Position numbers and translations under genes: made by a program
Shown here: in pieces, positions 22,651 through 33,049 of the stretch
How the letters are laid out: each line of letters starts with the position of its first letter
Position numbering within the stretch: position 1 is the first letter of the stretch
Notes under the pieces: model-generated
Seen by the model: only the letters and a program-made list of their open reading frames with translations
Told to the model about the DNA's origin: nothing
Database searches by the model: none
Assembly: GCA_916613615.1 (NCBI GenBank)
Contig: OU744724.1
Coordinates: 29,905,452 to 29,969,451 of the forward strand
Direction: 5' to 3'
Source: Steromphala cineraria
Lineage: Eukaryota; Mollusca; Gastropoda; Trochida; Trochidae
Length of the DNA stretch: 64,000 nucleotides

Positions 22651-24158
22651 GATTTGCTTACAATGAAAATATATTTATTCTTAGAAAACTTAATTGAGTG
22701 AAATGCATATCCTGTGGCAAAACAGAAATTACCAAGATTTTACCCAAAAATTTGTTTGGTCAATCAACTATTAGTGTAAGAGGGGTAAAAGCAAGTTTCA
22801 GTTTTGAAACAATGACACCCAACATAAAACCACTAAGTTAAAAAGAATAATTTTGATTGATGTTATTAATTTATGAAAAATAAGAGTATTGTCTGGAAAT
22901 TCTATAAATGCAAGTCAATTACCTCAACAAATCATTCAACTATGCTATTACTATAGAACATGGCACGGATACGGGAGTAAAAGTAAAAATAATTTACTGT
23001 ACGTCTTGGGTAGGAGTATTTAACTCCCAGGAGTAAATATACTCCTGTAAGTAAATTAGCCTTGGACTGTTTACATGACAGGTTTACTCCCTATAAGTAT
23101 ATTTACTCCTATCTATATGAGTTCAACAGGGACAGTCCTATGGGGGTGTTTTTGTAGAAACAAAATTCAGAGAACGTCCCTGTTTATACTTACATATATT
23201 TATCAAACACTTATTTCATATATGTTAGTGAGGATAATATTTTAGGTTTTTTAAATTTAACAATTTGACGCAGAATAGAATCCTTCACTTCGTCCTCTTG
23301 AATTTCGTTTCCAGTAAAAATACCCTGATGGGATTGTCCCTTTAGGAGCCATTCCAACATCTGATATTGTCGAGTTTTTCACCTTGTTATTTTTTTTATA
23401 TATTTTATCAAATGAATGTAAATTTTTCCTATGACTCAATTGATATAAACGATTACATAGTATTAATTCTTTCGGACTTTTATGTCAGACTAAAACAAAA
23501 TAGAACAAGAATACATAGAAGAAAAAAACATTTTGAAATTTACATGTATCCTATTTGGTAATAATGGTAACATACACAATTTTAAGTAAATTTTATTAGT
23601 CCAGTCAATATAACCGACATATAGGGTATACCATCAACTTCTTGCAAAAGAAAGAATTTATGATTTTTTATAAAGAAGAAGTGTCTGTGGTTAGAGAAAT
23701 AAAAATCTAGAAAAATCTAAGTGGTGGATCATGTTTAAAATTCTATATCAATTTTACCTAAATTTATACTATTATTGAGGTGCACTGGCTTAGGTGAACA
23801 CACCTCAGTGTCTATCGTAAGTATGTGGCTCGCTGTGCTGTTCCTTATTGCTTTGGGGTCCAGAGACCCCAAAGTTATGTTACATTTGATATTGAAAACT
23901 AATGGCAGAAGTGTCTCTCTATATTACTCTTGGAAAGAGAAGTTTCAGCCAATTATATTTGTTTTAAGCATATCCTGGTATTTCGAACGACCAATTGACA
24001 GAGCTGTAGCAAATTTATGCCAACGTGACCATGTGGGTGGTACGAAATAATTGGCAAGCTTTAATTTGGAAACTGATTATTATTATAATGTTATGATGTA
24101 AAATATATCGTATATTTTGAATTCAACAATATATGGTTGAGTGTTTACACCCTTAATA
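22651..24158. other. Spacer inside the inverted repeat, left of the DIRS element
   Basis: AT-rich, no gene recognised. Repeated tactcc/ggagta motifs occur at 22970-23120 (also at 21925). A 91-codon open frame at 23775-24050 has no family resemblance and is not called. Confidence 0.4.
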
Positions 24159-24200
24159 AATAGTATGTTTTTGTTTAAACATCATTATTTATACTCACCG

Positions 24201-24340
24201 TCGATAGTTAACAATATGCCCGATTATCCTAATCTGTCTAATTCCGACAACCTTCACACAGAGTAAAGATAGAGTTATCGCCGCTCTAACCTGTACCGAA
24301 TACTCGCCACCAGGTGGCCAACCCTACGTCATCATTGCTT
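24201..24340. repeat. DIRS right inverted terminal repeat
   Basis: About 140 bp, from cgatagttaacaatatgccc to ctacgtcatcattgctt; nearly identical inverted copy at 27507-27645. The outermost ends differ (ctcaccg here, ctctcct at the left end), as is usual in DIRS elements. Confidence 0.9.
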
Positions 24341-24400
24341 CTTCTGACGGTCAGAGAAAACGCCGATCGTACAGAGGGGAGGCCGGGTGGGAGCTAACGA

Positions 24401-24493
24401 TTGTTAACTATCAACGGTGAGTATAAATAATGATGTTTAAACAAAAACATACTATTATTTAATATACTCTCCTCGATAGTTAACAATATGCCC
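24401..24493. repeat. DIRS internal complementary region
   Basis: 24401-24461 is the complement of the right terminus (24159-24219), and 24459-24493 is the complement of the left terminus (the region ending at 27664). In the DIRS model this segment templates the joining of ends during circle formation. It is the strongest proof of the element class. Confidence 0.9.
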
Positions 24494-24732
24494 GAATCCC
24501 ACTGCCGGAGGTGGGTGCGAGAGGCTAAGGCGATAAAGCTCTATCTTTACAGAAAGAGAGTTGGTGACCCAAGGACGAACTAGAGAGACCCCCCAAGGGG
24601 GCCACTTGTCAATCGGAGTAGCCCTGGCCCAACCTCGCCATGCGAGGGGGCCCGCAACCGAAGTCGCCAACTAATATAAAAGACAACAGACACACAACTA
24701 GAATCAACCTCGGGTTTATTAAGGGAGAAACA

Positions 24733-26070
24733 TTAATGAGAAGGAGGGAGACCCCTGCGATGAGGGCCCGAAGGAACTCGCTGTTGGGCGTACACCTGCG
24801 CCCCCAGCCGGTTGATTCCCTCCAAGTCCTCGTTGGATATGTCCCGAAGGTAGTGGTTGGCGAACACCAGGCCTGACTTCCAGAAACAGCCAGCCATGAT
24901 GTCCGCCACCGCTAAGTTGTTATGGAGGGCCATCGTCGCTGAGATGGCCCTTATCTCGTGCGGATTGGCTCTCGCTGGAGGATCTAGATCCGCTGCGGGA
25001 TGAGGGATGAAGAGTCTCCTCCTTCCCTGACGCAGCGTCCGGGTCCTCTCGGTATAGATCCGAAGTGCTCGGACTGGACAGAGGAGGCGGTTCTCCTCGT
25101 CCGTCGGATCTATGTTCCCGGAAATGGACGGTAGGGAAAATGTCCTACTCCTTTCGTCGGCGGCCTGGTTCTTACACACAAACTCCGGCGCTAGCCCCAG
25201 AGTGGCCGAACCCCGGTCCCCCACCTCAAAACGCAGGAGGTCCGCTTGGAGAGCGTGAAGCTCTGAAATCCTGGCTGCGGACCCCATGGCGACCAAAAAG
25301 GCTGTTTTGATGGTGAGGCGGAGGACGGTCGTCTCCGTCAACGGTTCATATAGGTCCAACTTGAGGTGGTTGAGGACCACCGCCAAGTCCCACTCTGGGG
25401 CCCTGAGTTTCTTCCGCCCATCCACGTTCCGGTAGGTCTTGACGAGGTCCTTAAGGACCGAGATGTCCACCTGGGGGTCCCGCTTCCGGAGAACGGACAT
25501 AATCGCCGCCAGGTTGGTGTTGATGGACGAGGCTTTGAGATTCCTCGTCTCTCGCAGGTAAACCAGGTACTCAGCAACCTGAGGGACCGTTACTGCCTGG
25601 ATATCGTACCCCTCCTTGTTACAGAAGGTCGCGAAGGCCCCCCACTGAGCGTCGTAGAGATTCCTAGTCGACGGCCTTTGGGAGGTCGCTACCGCCTCGG
25701 CAACGGATTTGGAGAACCCTGCCTCCGTCAGACCCCTTTGAAGACAAACCAAGCGTGAAGCTGTAGAGCCTGGGGATTCTCGTGAACCCGCCCGCTCGGT
25801 CTGCTCGTCAGAAGGTCCCACCTTAGAGGAAGGGGGACCGGGTCTAGGAGGCACGCCCTCCGGAGGGGAACGTACCAGGCCCTGGCTGGCCACAGCGGCG
25901 CTATCAGAAGTAGCTGGAGCACCCGCGTCTCCTGTATCTTCGCCACCACGAGGCTCAGGATGGCGACCATCCCCTCCCATTCTAACGTGAGCGCATCGAG
26001 AGCCCACGCGGACGGGTCCGGTACAGGAGACACGTACGTCGGCAGCTGGTGGTTGAGCCGAGACGCCCAT
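24733..26070 (-). CDS. DIRS tyrosine recombinase
   Basis: Open frame of 445 codons; recognisable recombinase begins near residue 107 (about 25752) with GLTEAGFSKSVAEAVATS and QRPSTRNLY, so the first 106 codons are mostly the other-frame shadow of the Gag/RNase H frame. Integrase core-binding domain at about 118-220, catalytic domain 225-440. Catalytic set: Arg267 in SAARISELHAL, His371 and Arg374 in HEIRAISATMA, Trp397 in the second-His position, nucleophile Tyr407 in FANHYLRD. All appear intact, so the enzyme could still cut and join DNA. It overlaps the upstream frame by a few tens of bases in another phase; expression may need frameshifting or splicing. Confidence 0.9.
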   Translation of the reverse strand: MGVSAQPPAADVRVSCTGPVRVGSRCAHVRMGGDGRHPEPRGGEDTGDAGAPATSDSAAVASQGLVRSPPEGVPPRPGPPSSKVGPSDEQTERAGSRESPGSTASRLVCLQRGLTEAGFSKSVAEAVATSQRPSTRNLYDAQWGAFATFCNKEGYDIQAVTVPQVAEYLVYLRETRNLKASSINTNLAAIMSVLRKRDPQVDISVLKDLVKTYRNVDGRKKLRAPEWDLAVVLNHLKLDLYEPLTETTVLRLTIKTAFLVAMGSAARISELHALQADLLRFEVGDRGSATLGLAPEFVCKNQAADERSRTFSLPSISGNIDPTDEENRLLCPVRALRIYTERTRTLRQGRRRLFIPHPAADLDPPARANPHEIRAISATMALHNNLAVADIMAGCFWKSGLVFANHYLRDISNEDLEGINRLGAQVYAQQRVPSGPHRRGLPPSH

Positions 26071-26819
26071 TGCTCTTGGTCACTAGCAGGAGGAGTCTCG
26101 TGGTCCGAGGGGGTGGCGGCTGGGGAAATCACCACCACTCGCCTCCTCTTGGGAGTGGATGGCGCCTCAGGGGAGGTCGGAGGAAATGCATCCTCCTCCT
26201 CGACCCTGGCCTGAGCTCGCTCTCTGGTGCTTAACATAGAAGAGACCAGATCCTTCACTGAGGACATGATGTCGTTCGTCAGCTTCTTCTGGTCAAAAGG
26301 AGGGGGAGAGGCGGTCCTCGACCACTTCTTCTTCTTGTGCTTCTTTTTCTCCTTTTTCCTGGCGGCCCGCCGAGGGTCCGCTGAGAAAGCGGTGTCAGGA
26401 GAGGACCTCCTGCCAGGGGATCGGTCCACCCCGCTCGTGGGAGGGGAACCGCCAGCGTGTCTGTCCGGGGATAAATCCCTGTCGGACCTCCCGCCTGTAT
26501 CCGAGAAGTCAAACTCGGTCACATCCTCCGAGATGACCAGGTCGGAGCCCTGGGAGGCGTCATCGGCGGCGCCCGCGGCGGCGGTAGCGGAAGAGGACGA
26601 GGAAGGGCGCCTGGCGACCCTCAACTTGTGCTGTGTCTCAGATTTTTTTACCGCCGCGCGGTAATCACGGTGTTCCGTGGACGAGAGGTGTTCACACTCT
26701 CTGCACCTGTCCGACTCGGCGCACAAATTGCGGCACAGGCGACAGAGCGAGTGTGGATCGAAGCGCGCCGACTTCCTGGATCCACACCCACCACAGAATC
26801 CTGAGTAAGGATCCGACAT
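25728..26819 (-). CDS. DIRS Gag-like N-terminus fused to RNase H tail
   Basis: 363 codons from the ATG at 26819 (MSDPYSGFCGGCG). N-terminal Cys-rich segment with four CxxC pairs (CGGC, CRLC, CREC and neighbours), then a Ser/Pro-rich part with a Lys cluster (KKEKKKHKKKKW), ending about QWASRLNHQLPTYVSP. Directly behind this, at about 26040, comes DPSAWALDALTLEWEGM and then LIAPLWPARAWY, which is the C-terminal part of the RNase H domain of DIRS/Ngaro-like elements, with its central segment shortened. The reverse transcriptase that should stand between is missing, yet the frame is open across the junction. The start could also be upstream at 26891, but the CxxC start is preferred. Confidence 0.8.
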   Translation of the reverse strand: MSDPYSGFCGGCGSRKSARFDPHSLCRLCRNLCAESDRCRECEHLSSTEHRDYRAAVKKSETQHKLRVARRPSSSSSATAAAGAADDASQGSDLVISEDVTEFDFSDTGGRSDRDLSPDRHAGGSPPTSGVDRSPGRRSSPDTAFSADPRRAARKKEKKKHKKKKWSRTASPPPFDQKKLTNDIMSSVKDLVSSMLSTRERAQARVEEEDAFPPTSPEAPSTPKRRRVVVISPAATPSDHETPPASDQEQWASRLNHQLPTYVSPVPDPSAWALDALTLEWEGMVAILSLVVAKIQETRVLQLLLIAPLWPARAWYVPLRRACLLDPVPLPLRWDLLTSRPSGRVHENPQALQLHAWFVFKGV

Positions 26820-26859
26820 CCCCGTATCACCACGCCGAGAGAGCGTGAGTAAAGACGGG

Positions 26860-27200
26860 GGTGAAGACGGCAGGCGACAGGCGCTGTCCAAGCACCAGGC
26901 GCTTCCAATGATACGCTGCTAGCGTGAGGCGGTAGGGCATCTGACGCGACAGGCGGCAGGCACTAGCGAGAGGGGGTAGAGCGCCTAACGCGGCAGGCGG
27001 CAGGCGACAGGCGACAGGCGCTGTCCAAGCACCAGGCGCTTCCAAGGGACGCCGCTTGCGTGAGGCGGAGTGCGCCTAGCACCAGGCGCTGTCCAACGAC
27101 AGGCGCTTCCAACGGGCCGCCTGCTAAAGCGAAGCGCTAGCGAGAGGCGGTAGGGCGCCTGACGCAACAGTAGGCAGGCGCTGTCCAAGGCAAGCGCTAA
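26860..27200. repeat. GC-rich minisatellite in the DIRS leader
   Basis: Recurrent ggcgctgtccaagcaccagg and caggcgcttccaa units with ggcggcaggcgacaggc variants, between the left terminal repeat and the Gag start. Several open frames here are artefacts of the repeat. Confidence 0.85.
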
Positions 27201-27506
27201 CGGCCAGGCGGAGGACGGGAGGTCTACCGAAAGGCCAGCAGAGCTCACAAGCCTGAGCGGCCCGGCACGAAAAGCACGTGCGGCTCGGGACGGCTGAAAT
27301 AGACAACAGTTGACAGAGGCAACTGCAGTCAAAACAATCCCAAGTTACCGACGAAGAGAGACGCTAACTGTCTCGACAGAATTAGCTAGGTCTCGCAACG
27401 ACACGAAATCACAAGTGAAAGCAGGAATACCGTAAGTAAAAAAGGTTTATTTTAATCGAAATTCAGAGCCACCAAAAACACAAGTGTACTTGATGGCCGA
27501 CAGAAA

Positions 27507-27645
27507 AGCAATGATGACGTAGGGTTGGCCACCTGGTGGCGAGTATTCGGTACAGGTTAGAGCGGCGATAACTCTATCTTTACTCTGTGTGAAGGTTGTC
27601 GGAATTAGACAGATTAGGATAATCGGGCATATTGTTAACTATCGA
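27507..27645. repeat. DIRS left inverted terminal repeat
   Basis: Inverted copy of 24201-24340; on the plus strand it runs from agcaatgatgacgtagggtt to gggcatattgttaactatcg. The element end lies about 19 bp further, at AAT 27662-27664. Confidence 0.9.
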
Positions 27646-27987
27646 GGAGAGTATATTAAATAATATCACTTTTGCATATGCATGTGAGCTGTTTTGTAGT
27701 TATTCGGTGTAATATTTTGCATTCCACATTCTGAAACGACATTCCATTTTTGTATCAACTAGGAATTCGGTTCCTTCAATTTTTTTACTATAACGTGAGC
27801 GCTGAATGTCCCGCCTTGTCAATGGCCGATCGTTCACTCAATGCTACTCATCGCTTCACGGAAAAAATGGTACTGAACAGGCCATTTTCAAATTACATGT
27901 TTCAAAACATAACGTTTTGGGTGATTTATTTACAATTAAAAGTGTCTTTCGAAGAAAGTATCGACATAGGGCCTAAAGTATGATAAA

Positions 27988-28567
27988 ATATTCTTAAACA
28001 TCAACTAACCTCGACCTTACCACTTCTCGATTTTCGTTCAAAGAGTTTTCAAAAAATAAAAGCTGGACTTACTTTGTGTTAATTTGTCCAATAAACAGCT
28101 TTAATTAGCCTTTCATTTAGACAGCGTAATTATCGGCTGTGAAAAGCCCACCTGGGTAAGGGGCCATAAAACTCGCGCGGGTGTGACGTAATAAACAGAC
28201 TATACAGAGTAACTCATCATTATTTCAACTGAAATACCGCCTAAATAATTGTTTAATTACCATTGATGTGGATATCTGTTTTACACCAAATGCTTAGTAG
28301 CGTTAGATCGTCAAATGATTTATCTAACTGAGTGGAAAACATTTTTTGAAAATCGTTAATTATTAGGTTTTTTTCCTGTGGTATTGTTACGATAGATGTA
28401 TAGATAACGAGGCTGATTCTGTTTATGACGTCACAAAATGGGGCGTGACCAGTCATGCATTCACTTGTTTGTTGTCAGATAGTCTAAGCGGCCCATCAAA
28501 AGTGGCTTTTTAACGACCTTTAACGCACTATACAAAATTGTAATCAGACTTTCTATATTCCAAAGAA
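27988..28567. repeat. Right arm of the large inverted repeat
   Basis: Complement of 22021-22650. Inner border near ttcttaaacatcaactaacc, outer border near tatattccaaagaaac. Lacks a stretch of about 35-40 bp present in the left arm near 22090. Confidence 0.88.
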
Positions 28568-30455
28568 ACTTTAAATGTCATCCTATAACATAATGAAAAT
28601 TATGAACTTGTAGCTGAGATCATTTCTAAATTTTTCAGCTCTCGGCTGTAATTCGATCAACATTCAATTAAGGAAAATTATTCTTGCAACATGTAATTAA
28701 CCTGAAAGTCAACGGGAAATTCGTTGGGTTTAAACTAACTTTGCGGGGAATGGAAAAGAATGGATCCTGGAAAGTTTACTAGCGAAACTATTTATCTTCT
28801 AATAAATCACTGGTCCTTGTATTAAACTCACCGTCCGCTATCTTTTATAGCAACATAAATTTGAATTACCGTATTAATGTTTAAAAATCTATATGATAAT
28901 TGAGATAGGAGACGTATCTATTATTGTTGGAATTTAAGCGATACGAACGAGATGTTTTACTATGTACATAGTGTACTGATAACTATCAAAACAAAGAGCA
29001 AAGAATATGCGTCCAAATAAGCAAAAGCAATAATTTTCAGGTAATCACATTAGGCTGTTCAAGAATTGTTTTATTTATGCAGACATGAGAGAATACAAAA
29101 TAAGAGTACAGAGTTTATATGACCATTTCATGCAATGACAACCTTCAAACTCAACAGATGAAAACATGATAAATTCAAACACCACAAGAAAAATATTCAT
29201 TGCTTTTAACATGCGTCATTACATTGTTAAGATAATATTTATATCCAAAGAAATACCCACTCTTGTTAAATCATAAAAGTACAATCTAATTGATTAATGA
29301 AAAACCTAATTTTCCTAAATAAGAGAAGTACAATTTTAATATGTTCACTATCAAAATCGACTTTACTCCATTGTTATTAAAAAGAGAGTAAATACCCAAT
29401 AGGTAAAAACATATCTGGAGCACTGGTTAACATAAGCTGATAGTTGGATGAGGGAACTTTATCTTCAATTAATCAAATGAATGTGAAGCAGTGTGCAATT
29501 AGATGTTATCATTCTTTATCATGCAACCAAGTCGTGTCGAATCCTGTGAACAGACACATGTTGCTATCATTGTATCAATTCGGTGTTGCATCAAATGACG
29601 CCTTGTGAAATAGAGGACGGCTAGTTCTCCCTATCGGTAAATTATGTTCCATGGTTGTCAATTGCATTTGTCACAGTCAACGAAGCAGTTTTGAATTCGA
29701 TGTATATTTCAATTTAATTGACGTCTTTGCCGGAGGAGATTGCCACATACGTTTGGTAGGTACATTATCCATCTAGTGTGATATATTTCTCAAAATATAT
29801 GTAATCCATTAAATATGTACTCAATACTTGTGTACGAATATATGATTTAGTCAACATTATCATTTTCCTAGAGCTTTACGGGTCCTCGCGGCTTCAAATC
29901 TTAAAGTGTAAAGGGCTGGTGAGAAGTGTTTATTAACTTTAAAATTATATTTAGTCATTGTAATTTATCGTAAATTGTGTGATACTTAGTCATTGTAATT
30001 TATCGTAAATTGTGTGATACATAATTATTTTAAAATGTTCAAATCAATACCTATATAGTTTTATCTACTTAAATTAAATTTTGAGAATACTTCCGTATCA
30101 AATCGTGTATGAACGAGCAATTACTTTCATAGAAATACAACACAAACGTGTTTAGTATGATACCATAAGGTAAAAACGGAGAAGGTTTCTTCAAAATCAA
30201 GATCAAACAATGAAAATTTGCAAATTAAAGACCGTCCTTTTAATTTTCGAGTTGGTAGAATTTTAACATCTATGACTGGCTTCTTGTCATGTTCTAAAAT
30301 TCATATATCAGAAAAACGAGTTTAGGGATAACGGAAACATGTAAGTAAGTACTAACAAGGTTACATAGCTGGCGGTGTTTAATCAATATTTAACCGACTT
30401 TGCTGTGCAAGTCGAGATATATATACTTATACTAAAATTTGTTGTTATGTTTTCA
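28568..30455. other. Intergenic DNA upstream of the DXD glycosyltransferase
   Basis: No gene seen. It should hold the promoter of the glycosyltransferase at 30514. One exact 35-bp tandem duplication lies at 29951-30020. Confidence 0.45.
29951..30020. repeat. Exact 35-bp tandem duplication
   Basis: 29951-29985 and 29986-30020 are identical (ttagtcattgtaatttatcg...). Perfect identity indicates a very recent duplication or a constrained element about 500 bp upstream of the glycosyltransferase start. Confidence 0.9.
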
Positions 30456-30513
30456 GATAAAACAAAGGTCTGGAAAAGACTTCACAACAAATCCTTCAGT
30501 CTAATTCCTAAAG

Positions 30514-32334
30514 ATGTACACAAAACAAGCACTTTTCGTTTTGTTCACTCTTACCGTAGTAATGGTAATAAAGTTCAGCATACATTTTTCCCCAGTTACA
30601 ATAACTCCTACAAGTACACCTCCATTTCGAAATATGGACGACCTACCGGAACTACTCTCATCAAGGTCGTCGAGAGACGATCTTTTAACAAAGATTTCTT
30701 CCTATCTAGAACAAAAGAAACCAAAAGACGTTACAGAGGGAATTCTTTCGCCTGATAACAAACAAGCTTCGAGAATCCAAGGTTTATATTCTTCGTCGTT
30801 ATGGTTGAATGGAAAGTTTTATCAAGTTCCGCCATTGATGAATTCAAATGCCCCAACGTTGCGAGGAGATTTGGTCACATCATCTGTACACTATTTTTGG
30901 TGTAAGAAGGACTACTTTTATTTCGGCAACTACCTTAGCATGCTAAGTGTTGTGAGAATCATTCAGCCGCTTAGAATAGTATTCCACTACACAGAGATGC
31001 CATTGAAGGATGACTACAACAATTGGTTTAATGATCTACAGAAGCTTCTACCGAATCTTGAGCTTCACAAACTTGAAGATCAAACTTGTGACAATCCTTC
31101 GCAGAGAACAGACGTGATCTTTGATATTGTAGGTAAAACTGGGGGTATCTACGTTGGGGAAAGTGTCATTGTTAACAATTTCACCATGAAAGACTGGGGA
31201 GAAGATTCCCTTCAAATATGGGAACGGCCGGATGCTAATACATTCAATGGTTTAGCCACGTTCAATGCCAACAAACCCGAACCATCGCTGAACAAAGGCA
31301 GCGAAATGAATACGAGGAAATGTTGTGTGAAAGAAGGTTTTGAAGTACATCAAAGAGAGTGTCAAGCTGTCATTTTGAAAAATGTGGCCTTTTCGCCGAA
31401 AAATATATTTACGTCTGATTCGAAATTGAGTGAACAGTTGCGATGGCTAGCGTATAATACGAAGCGGAAGTTGATCCCAATTTCAGATGACAGCAACAAG
31501 GCACCACGGATAGGTCACTTCATCTGGTTCGGAGACAGACAGTTCGGCTTTGCCAATGCTCTTAGTGTTCTTAGCTCTTTGTATGTGGCCGGCTTGACGA
31601 GATGCTACTTCCATGGTGATACACGACCACATGGAGTGTATTGGAATATACTTGAACAGACTCACAAAGTCACCTTTATATACATGGATGTTACACGGTG
31701 GATCTACAACCAATCTATGAGAATTCCACAACATACTGCGGATGTCGCCAAAGCGTACATTCTGCTCAAGTATGGCGGATTAACACAAGATAGCGACGTC
31801 TTTTGGGTAAAGCGAATTCCTGATGAGCTTTTCGCATTCGAAACAGTTCTAAGCAACGACTGGCCGAAGCGAAAAAACTGGCCGGAAACGTTTAATCTTG
31901 GAATTGTTATATCAAAAACAAACTCTAAATTTCTTGCCGAATTTGTTACAACATATCGCAAGAATTACTTCCCCAATATATGGGACTACAATCCCATTCG
32001 TATGCCATACAGGGCGTACGAGCGACACCCAGAGTCGGTCAAGGTGTACCCCCACCTACAGGTTATGATCTGGGGGTCTTCCAGTCATCCCACCTGGGTC
32101 AAAGACTACATTCAACCTTTAAACGCGTCGTCAAAGGGTCACCCTTTCAACTGGAAGGAGGAAACGCTATCAGTACACATTACCTGGCCAAAAGACATAT
32201 CTGCTTTACAAAACTTTAAAACACTTATGACAGGATCATCGTTGTACAATAGTATCGGACGGCTTATTTTAGATAATTGTCCTTCATCTATTCTAAATGA
32301 ATTTCTCCAAATAGACGAGATACAGAATCTATAA
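30514..32334 (+). CDS. Type II membrane glycosyltransferase with two DXD-type modules
   Basis: 606 residues in one exon. N-terminal signal anchor LFVLFTLTVVMVIKFSI (7-23), then a Ser/Thr/Pro-rich stem, so a Golgi type II protein is likely. Module 1, about 118-290, has VHYFWCKKDYFYFGNYLS and TGGIYVGESVIV; module 2, about 330-585, has IGHFIWFGDRQFGFANALS, a HTADVAKAYILLKYGG segment and QDSDVFW. Both have the layout of Gly_transf_sug (DXD sugar-binding, GT32-like) domains. Module 2 keeps a DxD (Asp426-Ser-Asp428), the Mn-nucleotide-sugar site; module 1 has GES at the equivalent place (215-217), so it is probably inactive or structural. An in-frame TAA four codons upstream supports the ATG. An acceptor-like tttcag at 30452-30457 suggests a 5' UTR intron. 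Donor and acceptor sugars are unknown. Confidence 0.85.
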   Translation: MYTKQALFVLFTLTVVMVIKFSIHFSPVTITPTSTPPFRNMDDLPELLSSRSSRDDLLTKISSYLEQKKPKDVTEGILSPDNKQASRIQGLYSSSLWLNGKFYQVPPLMNSNAPTLRGDLVTSSVHYFWCKKDYFYFGNYLSMLSVVRIIQPLRIVFHYTEMPLKDDYNNWFNDLQKLLPNLELHKLEDQTCDNPSQRTDVIFDIVGKTGGIYVGESVIVNNFTMKDWGEDSLQIWERPDANTFNGLATFNANKPEPSLNKGSEMNTRKCCVKEGFEVHQRECQAVILKNVAFSPKNIFTSDSKLSEQLRWLAYNTKRKLIPISDDSNKAPRIGHFIWFGDRQFGFANALSVLSSLYVAGLTRCYFHGDTRPHGVYWNILEQTHKVTFIYMDVTRWIYNQSMRIPQHTADVAKAYILLKYGGLTQDSDVFWVKRIPDELFAFETVLSNDWPKRKNWPETFNLGIVISKTNSKFLAEFVTTYRKNYFPNIWDYNPIRMPYRAYERHPESVKVYPHLQVMIWGSSSHPTWVKDYIQPLNASSKGHPFNWKEETLSVHITWPKDISALQNFKTLMTGSSLYNSIGRLILDNCPSSILNEFLQIDEIQNL

Positions 32335-32791
32335 TTCATTCAATTCTGTATAAGTAAAGCTTTGCATCGTATTGTGCGTGAAAACGAAATGCGTATGTAC
32401 CCGAAACTTGGAGATGGCGACGACTTTCAGTGTATTATAACAGAAAATTGTCTTTGTGTGGTTAACAATTATATGGGTTATCTCATTATTTATTTGAGTG
32501 TTAAAGATAGGAATTAGAGAAAATGTTATTGAAATAATATCGATCATGTATCTTCAAGGAATACTTCACAATCTTTAATATGTATATTTGTTCAATGTAC
32601 TAATTATATGTATGTGTTATTTTGAATGAATGTAACATATGTTCATGTCCTTCTCATTCTGTTGTATTGCTGAGTTACTTGTCATCGCATTGTCGTATCA
32701 CAATGGACAGAATCATTATCAACCTGTTCTTCTGGTTTAGATAAAATTGCAAAAATCAAAACTTGATTGTATCGCACCTGCAAAAGATTTA

Positions 32792-32797
32792 AATAAA
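32792..32797 (+). promoter_or_regulatory. Possible poly(A) signal of the DXD glycosyltransferase
   Basis: AATAAA about 460 bp after the stop codon; first clear signal in that direction. Confidence 0.45.
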
Positions 32798-33049
32798 ACT
32801 TACGTTCAATGGTTAGAAATTGTATCGATTTAATATCTTTTTTTTAATCATTTCTCGATGAAACAAAACAGCATTTCCATACACACAGATTTAACGAATA
32901 CAAAAAGACTATACAATTTTGTGTATTTTAAATTTTTAAACAAACACGTTGTGGTAAGATGGCCAAAATGAGAGAAAATTATCTTATTCATTGTTATAAG
33001 CATTATTTTTTTACACACTAAACTCAGCGCTTATCAATCCAATTTAAAC

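Larger units (their letters stand above)
24159..27664 (-). mobile_element. DIRS-type retrotransposon, internally deleted
   Basis: A 3506-bp element on the minus strand with the full DIRS layout: left inverted terminal repeat (27507-27645), GC-rich leader, Gag-like frame, tyrosine recombinase, internal complementary region (24401-24493) and right inverted terminal repeat (24201-24340). The internal complementary region joins a copy of the left end to a copy of the right end, and so marks the termini: AAT at 24159-24161 and at 27662-27664. There is no target duplication, as expected for integration by a tyrosine recombinase. Reverse transcriptase and most of RNase H are absent, so the copy can only move in trans. 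GC content is far higher than the surroundings. Confidence 0.92.

Noticed and set aside
23775..24050. 91-codon open frame left of the DIRS
   Set aside because: Hydrophobic and without motif; no support beyond being open.
24455..24670. Open frame at the DIRS right end
   Set aside because: Covers the internal complementary region and untranslated tail behind the recombinase stop.
25960..27332. Several 60-145-codon open frames on both strands of the DIRS
   Set aside because: GC-rich shadow frames and minisatellite translations without domain content.
30375..30755. 126-codon open frame overlapping the DXD glycosyltransferase start
   Set aside because: Different frame over the 5' UTR and the stem; no domain, and the main frame has strong homology.
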